7,217 nt of DNA. Origin: Bacteroidales bacterium (GTDB lineage Bacteria > Bacteroidota > Bacteroidia > Bacteroidales > Dysgonomonadaceae). A program made the position numbers and the translations under genes. Of the stretch, positions 1 to 5,105 are shown piece after piece. The notes below the pieces were generated by a model. It made no database searches. It was not told the DNA's origin and saw nothing but the letters and a program-made list of their open reading frames with translations. Location: NCBI GenBank assembly GCA_012798745.1, contig JAAZMQ010000244.1:1-7217 (forward strand). The letters are read 5' to 3'. The stretch's first letter is position 1. Every line of letters starts with the position of its first letter.

Positions 1-1
1 A

Positions 2-2194
2 ATACGATCCAAAAGTGTCATCAGGGCTTTTTGTCATTTGTACGAAAAAGGGAAAATATACCGTGGCGTGCGGATGGTCAATTGGGACCCGCAGGCACTT
101 ACCGCTCTGTCGGACGAAGAGGTGATTTACAAAGAACAAGAAGGCAAACTTTATTATTTGCGATACAAGATAGCAGGAGAAGATGGCTATGCCGTTGTTG
201 CCACTACACGACCGGAAACCATTCTGGGTGATACGGCAATGTGTATTCATCCTAATGACCCCAAAAATGCCCATCTGAAAGGGAAAAAAGTGATTGTTCC
301 ACTTATCAATCGTGTCATACCTGTTATCGAAGACGAATACGTAGATATAGAATTCGGTACAGGATGTTTGAAAGTTACACCTGCACACGATGTTAACGAC
401 TATGTGCTGGGAGAAAAACATCATCTTCCGATTATCGATATTTTCAATCCCGACGGCACTCTCAACGAAAATGGAGCCATGTATGCGGGAATGGATCGAT
501 TCGCCGTACGCGAAAAAATTGTAGAAGATCTTCAAAAGGCCGGATTGGTCGAAAAAATCGAACTCTATACTCATAAAGTCGGTTTTTCTGAAAGAACAAA
601 CGTACCCATTGAACCCAAACTCTCTATGCAATGGTTTCTCGAAATGAAAGATCTTGCCAAACCTGCTCTTGAAGCCGTAGAGAACGATGTTATTAAGTTC
701 TATCCTCCAAAATACAAGAATGTTTATCGCCACTGGATGGAAAATATTAAGGACTGGTGCATTAGTCGGCAACTCTGGTGGGGGCATCAGATACCGGCCT
801 ACTATTTGCCAAAAGGCGGATTTGTGGTGGCTGAAACCAAAGAAGAAGCTTATCAAAAAGCATTGAAAATAGTGGATTACCCCCTCACGATAGACGATTT
901 GCAACAGGACGAAGATGTGCTCGATACATGGTTCTCTTCCTGGTTATGGCCGATTTCGGTTTTTGACGGAATTCTTCATCCCGACAACAAGGATATCAAC
1001 TATTATTATCCAACCAACGATCTAGTGACGGGTCCCGACATTATTTTCTTTTGGGTAGCCCGCATGATTATGGCCGGATACGAATTTCGAAACGAAAAAT
1101 GTTTCGAAAATGTCTATTTCACAGGTATCGTACGAGACAAAGCCGGGCGGAAAATGTCCAAACAACTGGGAAATTCCCCCGACCCCATTGAGCTGATAAA
1201 TACCTATGGTGCCGATGGCGTACGGATGGGTATGCTGCTTACCACTCCTGCGGGCAACGATTTGTTGTTCGACGAATCGCTCTGTGAGCAGGGTCGTAAT
1301 TTTAACAACAAAATATGGAATGCTTTTCGTTTGGTAAAAGGATGGAAAGTTAGAGACGATATTCCTCAACCCGATACTGCAGAGATTGCTATTCGTTGGT
1401 TCAACAGCATATTATCCAAAGCAATTGTCGAGTTGGACGATTTGTTCTCAAAATACCGTCTTTCCGAAGCATTAATGGTGGTATACCGACTCTTTTGGGA
1501 GGAATTTTCATCATGGTATCTGGAGATTGTAAAACCGGCATACCGACACCCTATTGACAAAAAAACCTATGATGCCACGCTGACGTTTTTCGATGCGCTC
1601 TTACGCCTTCTTCATCCTTTTATGCCTTTTATTACCGAAGAACTATGGCAGGCGTTGTACGAGCGTAAACAAGGCGATAGCATCATGATTGCTTCTCTAC
1701 CGGAAAGTCGACCTTTTGACGACGCGCTGCTGACGGATTTCGAAAAAGTGAAAGAAATTATTGCAGGGATACGCACCATCCGTTTGCAGAAAAATATCCC
1801 GAACAAAGAAAAACTTTCGCTTCAGTTCACCGGAGATTATGAAGGTACTTACGACAGCGTAATCATAAAAATGGGCAATCTCTCTTCTATCGAAAAAGTG
1901 CAGGAGAAAGAACCGGAAGCTACCGGATTCCTTGTAGGAACCACCGAGTTTTCTATCCCTTTGTCTGATAAAACGAATGTTGAAGACGAACTGAAAAAAT
2001 TGACAAAAGAGCTGAAATATCTAGAAGGTTTTTTGCAATCGGTGATGAAAAAACTGAACAACGAACGGTTTTTGCAAAATGCCAAACCCGAAATCGTGGA
2101 AAACGAGCGCAAGAAAAAAGCAGACGCCGAAAGCAAAATCGCTCTACTGAAAGAAAATATTGAGGCTCTTAAAAAAACAATATTAGAAAAATAA
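2..2194 (+). CDS. valS: Valyl-tRNA synthetase (ValRS), 5'-truncated by the window edge
   Basis: Class Ia aminoacyl-tRNA synthetase that charges tRNA-Val with valine in the cytoplasm and hydrolyses mis-acylated Thr-tRNA-Val. The frame is open to the left edge, giving 730 residues. Bacteroidales ValRS is about 875, so roughly 145 N-terminal residues, including the HIGH motif, lie outside. A TTG at 38 is internal, because the upstream codons (IRSKSVIRAFCHLYEKG) already read as ValRS. Visible in order, in residues of the partial protein: editing (CP1) domain with TTRPETILGD at about 68-77 and GTGCLKVTPAHD at about 119-130; WWGHQIPAYY; DVLDTWFSSWLWP at about 305-317; GPDIIFFWVARMIMAGYEF; the KMSKS loop as KMSKQLGNSPDP at 384 onward; an anticodon-binding helical domain; and a C-terminal charged coiled-coil arm (about the last 70 residues). 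The Q in KMSKQ departs from KMSKS, but I recall it as usual in this phylum. The gene converges on the helix-hairpin-helix gene downstream. Confidence 0.97.
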   Translation: MRSKSVIRAFCHLYEKGKIYRGVRMVNWDPQALTALSDEEVIYKEQEGKLYYLRYKIAGEDGYAVVATTRPETILGDTAMCIHPNDPKNAHLKGKKVIVPLINRVIPVIEDEYVDIEFGTGCLKVTPAHDVNDYVLGEKHHLPIIDIFNPDGTLNENGAMYAGMDRFAVREKIVEDLQKAGLVEKIELYTHKVGFSERTNVPIEPKLSMQWFLEMKDLAKPALEAVENDVIKFYPPKYKNVYRHWMENIKDWCISRQLWWGHQIPAYYLPKGGFVVAETKEEAYQKALKIVDYPLTIDDLQQDEDVLDTWFSSWLWPISVFDGILHPDNKDINYYYPTNDLVTGPDIIFFWVARMIMAGYEFRNEKCFENVYFTGIVRDKAGRKMSKQLGNSPDPIELINTYGADGVRMGMLLTTPAGNDLLFDESLCEQGRNFNNKIWNAFRLVKGWKVRDDIPQPDTAEIAIRWFNSILSKAIVELDDLFSKYRLSEALMVVYRLFWEEFSSWYLEIVKPAYRHPIDKKTYDATLTFFDALLRLLHPFMPFITEELWQALYERKQGDSIMIASLPESRPFDDALLTDFEKVKEIIAGIRTIRLQKNIPNKEKLSLQFTGDYEGTYDSVIIKMGNLSSIEKVQEKEPEATGFLVGTTEFSIPLSDKTNVEDELKKLTKELKYLEGFLQSVMKKLNNERFLQNAKPEIVENERKKKADAESKIALLKENIEALKKTILEK

Positions 2195-2226
2195 AGTGCA
2201 TTTACGCGCCATTCGCACTCCTACCG

Positions 2227-2273
2227 GAGAATAATTTCAAATGTTCAATTCTCAGAAGCTTATTTTTTATTTT
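2227..2273 (+). terminator. Possible weak terminator in the valS / helix-hairpin-helix convergent gap
   Basis: The 103-bp gap between the two convergent stop codons holds a perfect 6-bp inverted repeat, GAGAAT (2227-2232) and ATTCTC (2248-2253), with a 15-nt loop. A T-rich run follows at 2261-2273. The stem is short and AT-leaning, so this is a weak candidate for ending valS transcription. Nothing better is visible in the gap on either strand. Confidence 0.25.
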
Positions 2274-2297
2274 GAAACAGCCCCATGTTTTTTGAAA

Positions 2298-3017
2298 TTA
2301 AAATTCCAAATAGAAAGCTAATCGCTCTATGTCATCAGCAGTAAATTCATCAAGTAGTGCCAACTCGCTTATCGATGATATATTTCCTTTGCGCCTGCGC
2401 AAATCGAAAATGGCTTTCACCTGTTTATAATTCAAATAAGGGTGACGAAGAAGTTCCTTGAATTCAAGCTTGTTTACGGCTATTTTGTTATATTTCCCAT
2501 CAGCTTTCACGTAAGGATATATTTTGACAAATAATTTATCGTCAATTCCATACACTTCTCTCAGTTGATTTACGGAAACAAAACCTCCCAACAAATCACG
2601 ATATTTTACAATACGCGAAGCATAAGTGCTGCCTATTCCGGGAATTTTTTTCCAGTCCGTAGTATCACTTTCATTTAAAAAGATAGTTTCGCCCTCGCCA
2701 AGTTTCTTTCTCTCCGAAAAAGAACGTGCAAAAGACAGATCGGTATCCGAGTACGACGAATGTGTATTTGAATCGGTATAAAATTGGCTATCCGTTTCTT
2801 TTTCATCACCTTTTAGGTCAACAACATCCCGATCTTTCAAGGAACGTTGAAAGTGATCAAACTCTTGCACTAACGAATCGTTCTGAATGAGAATCTTTTT
2901 TTCGGTATTCCTCTTCATCAACCCATTCATTACCATAGTTAATACTATCAAAATCAATAACAAGAGGATGGCAACCCTTTCTCCTTTCTGATAATAAAAA
3001 AAATCTTTCCAACTCAT
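2298..3017 (-). CDS. Membrane-anchored helix-hairpin-helix (ComEA-like) protein
   Basis: A 239-residue protein. Residues 1-14 (with YYQKGER) are followed by one hydrophobic segment at about 15-31, an N-terminal membrane anchor. A polar, Ser/Asp/Lys-rich low-complexity linker runs from about 36 to 112. The C-terminal half is helix-hairpin-helix: the first unit at about 118-160 has IPGIGSTYASRIVKYRDLLGGF and then VNQLREVYGID; the second at about 182-226 is more diverged (RHPYLNYKQVKAIFDLRRRKG). PGIG is the classic hairpin that contacts the DNA backbone. The family (COG1555, ComEA-like) includes the competence DNA receptor ComEA, but in Bacteroidota such anchored proteins are widespread and, as far as I know, functionally uncharacterised. 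DNA binding on the periplasmic side is inference. No competence gene is nearby. It is transcribed alone, convergent with valS and divergent from the Spm-like gene. The ATG at 3017 is the only good start and leads directly into the membrane segment. Confidence 0.85.
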   Translation of the reverse strand: MSWKDFFYYQKGERVAILLLLILIVLTMVMNGLMKRNTEKKILIQNDSLVQEFDHFQRSLKDRDVVDLKGDEKETDSQFYTDSNTHSSYSDTDLSFARSFSERKKLGEGETIFLNESDTTDWKKIPGIGSTYASRIVKYRDLLGGFVSVNQLREVYGIDDKLFVKIYPYVKADGKYNKIAVNKLEFKELLRHPYLNYKQVKAIFDLRRRKGNISSISELALLDEFTADDIERLAFYLEF

Positions 3018-3058
3018 CTTTTAAAGTGTAAATTCAACTCGTATTTGCCACACGAACG

Positions 3059-3066
3059 CAAAGTAA
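3059..3066 (-). promoter_or_regulatory. Weak -7-like box in front of the helix-hairpin-helix gene
   Basis: Read on the - strand this is TTACTTTG, one mismatch from the Bacteroidota -7 element TAnnTTTG. It would give a 5' UTR of roughly 35 nt before the ATG at 3017. No convincing TTTG lies at the -33 distance, because that position is occupied by the terminator hairpin. It would let the gene be transcribed independently of the upstream promoter/terminator unit. Chance occurrence is quite possible. Confidence 0.3.
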
Positions 3067-3097
3067 AAAAATCTTGGAGAGGAGCTCCCCTCCAAGA
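3065..3097 (-). terminator. Strong intrinsic terminator on the - strand, upstream of the helix-hairpin-helix gene
   Basis: Positions 3072-3097 form a near-perfect 26-bp inverted repeat with 8-bp outer arms TCTTGGAG and CTCCAAGA. On the - strand the hairpin is followed at once by seven T (complement of the A run 3065-3071), the form of a Rho-independent terminator. The single asymmetric position (3080/3089) is a G-U wobble pair in - strand RNA but an A-C mismatch in + strand RNA, which also points to function on the - strand. The inner part folds as two more G-C pairs closing an AGCU loop. It sits about 50 bp upstream of the start codon at 3017, with no protein gene behind it on that strand. 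Confidence 0.75.
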
Positions 3098-3158
3098 CTG
3101 AATTAAAAATGTTACTTTTGTGTTGATATGAAAAATAAGAAACATTTAAATAGACCCG
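3072..3158 (-). ncRNA. Candidate short - strand transcript (sRNA or attenuated leader)
   Basis: The unit is bounded by a consensus -7 box at 3162-3169 and the intrinsic terminator at 3065-3097, both on the - strand. It would give an RNA of roughly 85-95 nt. The exact 5' end is a guess from the usual 4-8 nt spacing after the -7 box. No start codon with a sensible frame is evident inside it. It could be a free-standing small RNA, or the leader of the helix-hairpin-helix gene with the hairpin acting as an attenuator. I do not recognise it as any known RNA family. Expression is untested. Confidence 0.35.
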
Positions 3159-3161
3159 AGA

Positions 3162-3169
3162 CAAAGATA
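3162..3169 (-). promoter_or_regulatory. Consensus Bacteroidota -7 promoter element, - strand
   Basis: On the - strand this reads TATCTTTG, an exact match to TAnnTTTG and identical to the box in front of mnmG. No clear TTTG is present at the -33 position; the sequence there is A/T-rich. It points toward the terminator at 3065-3097 and the helix-hairpin-helix gene beyond it. Confidence 0.45.
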
Positions 3170-3188
3170 GAAAATAAAAATTTTCTCT

Positions 3189-3218
3189 TTTGTGGGTTTG
3201 TGATAAATTGTAACTTTG
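3189..3218 (+). promoter_or_regulatory. Promoter of the Spm-like gene (-33 TTTG, -7 TAACTTTG)
   Basis: TTTG at 3189-3192, an 18-bp spacer, then TAACTTTG at 3211-3218, an exact TAnnTTTG match. Transcription should start near 3223-3226, giving a leader of about 25 nt before the ATG at 3249. A TTG at 3216 in the same frame lies inside the -7 box and therefore cannot be the start codon if this promoter is used. Confidence 0.7.
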
Positions 3219-3248
3219 ACAACAGATTTTCCCGAAAATAAGGCTATC

Positions 3249-4481
3249 ATGATTTTAAATTACATCTGGATTGCTTTTTTTATCATTGCTTTTGCCGTAG
3301 CCTTAGTGAAACTTATTTTCTTTGGCGACGTAAATGTCTTTACCGAAATCATGAATGCGAGTTACGATTCGGCTAAAACCGGATTCGAAATTTCGCTAGG
3401 TCTTACAGGAGTGCTCTCACTCTGGCTAGGTGTGATGAAAATTGGTGAACGAGGCGGCATGATAGAGCTTTTTTCTCGGGCAGCTGCTCCTTTGTTTTCA
3501 AAACTTTTCCCCCAGATCCCTAAAGATCACCCGGCCTTTGGCTCCATTCTGATGAACGTGTCGGCTAACATGCTGGGGCTCGATAATGCGGCTACTCCGT
3601 TTGGACTAAAAGCAATGAAAGAATTGCAAGAAATTAATCCGAAAAAAGACCAAGCATCCGATCCCATGATTATGTTCTTGGTAATGAATGCTTCAGGACT
3701 CACACTCATCCCTGTCACTATCATGGTATACCGTGCACAGTTGGGTGCCGCTAATCCTGCTGATGTATTCATTCCAATTATGATAACAACCTTTGCTGCT
3801 ACACTTGTAGCCGTAATAACCGTTTGCCTGAAGCAAGGAATCAACATCTTTAACAGAGCCATCATAGGGTTTTTCGGAGGCATCACAGCAATAATTGTAG
3901 TAACAATTTTTGTTTTCCACTCCATGCCGCAGGAAAAAATCAATATGGTTTCCGGGCTTGTGGCCAATATCATTTTGCTCACCATTATCGTTGCTTTTAT
4001 TTTAAAAGCAATGAGAAAGAAAATCAATATTTTCGATGCTTTTATCGATGGTGCTAAAGAGGGATTTAAAACAGCCGTTACCATCATTCCCTATCTGATA
4101 GCTATTCTGGTGGGTGTGGGTGTTTTTCGCGCTTCGGGAGCTATGGATTTTCTGATGGAAGGACTACGAAATGTGGTGGCGTTTACCGGTATGGACACTC
4201 GCTGGGTTGATGGAATACCTACGGCACTGATGAAGCCTTTAAGTGGCAGCGGTGCTCGAGGAATGATGATCGATACCATGAAAACATTTGGAGCCGATTC
4301 GTTTGCCGGACGACTTTCAGCAGTCTTTCAGGGTGCAACCGATACAACATTCTATATTGTGGCAGTTTATTACGGCGCGGTCGACATAAAAAATTCGCGT
4401 TATACGGTTCCCTATGCACTTTTAGCCGATTTAACCGGCGTTGTAGTAGCAATTTTTGTTTCTTACTTGTTCTTTGGGTAA
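3249..4481 (+). CDS. Fused SpmA-SpmB ('spore maturation', Gate-domain) membrane protein
   Basis: A 410-residue polytopic inner-membrane protein made of two nucleoside-recognition/Gate (PF07670-type) halves. The SpmA-like half (about 1-200) contains the signature NVSANMLGLDNAATPFGLKAM at about 103-123. The SpmB-like half (about 235-410) contains PLSGSGARG at about 330-338 and QGATDTTFY at about 361-369. Hydrophobic segments are visible near 4-24, 47-63, 142-160, 173-193, 204-223, 235-253, 276-293 and 387-409. In Bacillus subtilis SpmA and SpmB are separate proteins needed for spore core dehydration. Single-chain fusions are known in non-sporulating Gram-negatives, where the substrate and role are not established. 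Transport or gating of a small molecule is inference from the fold. I start at ATG 3249 because the longer TTG-initiated frame (3216) begins inside the promoter's -7 box. ybeY follows after 52 bp with no visible promoter, so co-transcription is likely. Confidence 0.92.
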   Translation: MILNYIWIAFFIIAFAVALVKLIFFGDVNVFTEIMNASYDSAKTGFEISLGLTGVLSLWLGVMKIGERGGMIELFSRAAAPLFSKLFPQIPKDHPAFGSILMNVSANMLGLDNAATPFGLKAMKELQEINPKKDQASDPMIMFLVMNASGLTLIPVTIMVYRAQLGAANPADVFIPIMITTFAATLVAVITVCLKQGINIFNRAIIGFFGGITAIIVVTIFVFHSMPQEKINMVSGLVANIILLTIIVAFILKAMRKKINIFDAFIDGAKEGFKTAVTIIPYLIAILVGVGVFRASGAMDFLMEGLRNVVAFTGMDTRWVDGIPTALMKPLSGSGARGMMIDTMKTFGADSFAGRLSAVFQGATDTTFYIVAVYYGAVDIKNSRYTVPYALLADLTGVVVAIFVSYLFFG

Positions 4482-4504
4482 AAAAAAGTAAAAAATCACG
4501 TTTC

Positions 4505-4520
4505 ATCATCTAATCATCTA
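4505..4520 (+). repeat. Tandem 8-bp repeat ahead of ybeY
   Basis: Two exact adjacent copies of ATCATCTA in the 52-bp gap between the Spm-like gene and ybeY, 14-29 bp before the ybeY ATG. The gap has no TAnnTTTG box and no Shine-Dalgarno sequence. The repeat may be chance in AT-rich leader DNA, or a slippage-prone or unstructured leader element. Confidence 0.5.
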
Positions 4521-4533
4521 AATAAACTCCAAA

Positions 4534-4953
4534 ATGGCAATCACTTTTCAAGCAGAAAATATCAACTTCCCGAAAATAAAAAAACGAGCAACAACAAAAT
4601 GGATAAAATCGGTAGCCAATAAATACGATAAACAAATTGGAGATATCTGTTACCTGTTCTGTAGCGACGAAAAAATTTTGGAAATAAACCGGCAATTCCT
4701 GAATCACGACTTTTACACCGATATCATTGCTTTCGATTATTCCGAAGGAAATAAAATATCAGGAGATATTTTCATTAGTCTAGAAACAGTTCTCTCTAAT
4801 TCGCAAAAGTATCAAACTTCTTTTGATGAAGAATTACATCGTGTCATGATTCACGGTATTCTTCATCTTTGTGGATTAAATGATAAATCGGACGACGAAA
4901 TAAGAGAAATGAGAAAGGCCGAAGAAGAAGCATTACGTATGCTTAATTTGTAA
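4534..4953 (+). CDS. ybeY: Endoribonuclease YbeY, rRNA maturation factor
   Basis: A 139-residue protein of the UPF0054/YbeY family, a metal-dependent single-strand endoribonuclease involved in 16S rRNA 3'-end maturation and 70S ribosome quality control. Family landmarks are clear: LNHDFYTDIIAFDY at about 56-69 (the 'N..yR..d..TDVLSF' block), GDIFIS at 77-82, and the metal-site helix HGILHLCGLND at 107-117. The metal motif is usually HGxxHLxGYDH with three histidines. Here H107 and H111 are kept, but the third position is D117. I recall Asp there in other Bacteroidota YbeY, so it is probably a lineage feature and not a loss of function. Length is normal (about 140-155 in the family). It lies 52 bp after the Spm-like gene, probably in the same transcript, and is followed by a terminator-like dyad. 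The ATG at 4534 gives the expected N-terminus. No Shine-Dalgarno sequence is seen. Confidence 0.95.
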   Translation: MAITFQAENINFPKIKKRATTKWIKSVANKYDKQIGDICYLFCSDEKILEINRQFLNHDFYTDIIAFDYSEGNKISGDIFISLETVLSNSQKYQTSFDEELHRVMIHGILHLCGLNDKSDDEIREMRKAEEEALRMLNL

Positions 4954-5006
4954 ACGTTTCTAAAACTGCTGAAAACCCTCCCTATCTAACTTATAATCAA
5001 ACAAAT

Positions 5007-5028
5007 AAAATAAAATATATTTTATTTT
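5007..5028. repeat. Perfect 22-bp A/T-only palindrome between ybeY and mnmG
   Basis: Every base from 5007 to 5028 is matched by dyad symmetry about 5017/5018, with arms of type AAAATAAAATA. It contains only A and T, so a hairpin would be weak and the symmetry is partly a by-product of low complexity. It sits about 50 bp upstream of the mnmG -7 box and could be an AT-rich upstream element or part of a transcription-end region. Confidence 0.5.
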
Positions 5029-5076
5029 TGTTATCCCGCTTTAACATAGAGTTATATGGATAACACATTCTTTTTT
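5029..5076 (+). terminator. Terminator-like dyad after ybeY, overlapping the mnmG promoter
   Basis: Inverted repeat TGTTATCC (5029-5036) and GGATAACA (5058-5065), 8 bp perfect, with a nested TAAC (5042-5045) and GTTA (5051-5054) in the loop on almost the same centre. A T tract follows at 5068-5076 (TTCTTTTTT). This fits an intrinsic terminator of the Spm-like/ybeY transcript, though the stem is modest and the T tract starts 2 nt after it. The right arm overlaps the expected -33 region of the mnmG promoter, so the same dyad could instead be a protein operator. Confidence 0.45.
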
Positions 5077-5086
5077 AGTATCTTTG
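5055..5086 (+). promoter_or_regulatory. mnmG promoter (-7 TATCTTTG, weak -33)
   Basis: TATCTTTG at 5079-5086 is an exact TAnnTTTG match. Twenty bp upstream lies TATG (5055-5058), one mismatch from the -33 TTTG. The start of transcription should fall around 5090-5094. An in-frame ATG at 5088 starts one base after the box and so should not be on the mRNA, or only at its extreme end. This decides the mnmG start in favour of the ATG at 5106. Confidence 0.65.
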
Positions 5087-5105
5087 CATGTTTTTAAATA
5101 AGGAA

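Noticed and set aside
38..40. TTG at 38 as the start of valS
   Set aside because: The same frame continues open to position 2 with ValRS-like residues, and the family's catalytic N-terminal part is missing. The gene is cut by the window edge and does not start here.
31..231. 66-codon + strand open frame at the left edge
   Set aside because: It overlaps valS in another frame. The valS frame reads through the same bases with clear ValRS residues, so this is a shadow.
1151..1165. KMSKQ instead of KMSKS in ValRS as a sign of altered function
   Set aside because: The catalytic Lys residues are kept, and I recall this form in other Bacteroidota synthetases, so it looks like normal lineage variation.
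1022..1369. 115-codon - strand open frame inside valS
   Set aside because: Antisense shadow of the region holding the KMSKQ motif; no recognisable product or promoter.
3527..4087. 186-codon open frame on the - strand inside the Spm-like gene
   Set aside because: It is fully antisense to a well-supported membrane-protein gene. Its composition mirrors the opposite strand's codons, no family is recognisable, and no promoter is seen.
4505..4520. Tandem ATCATCTA repeat as a phase-variation tract
   Set aside because: It has only two copies, lies outside any promoter box and is in front of a housekeeping gene. It is kept as a repeat without a functional claim.
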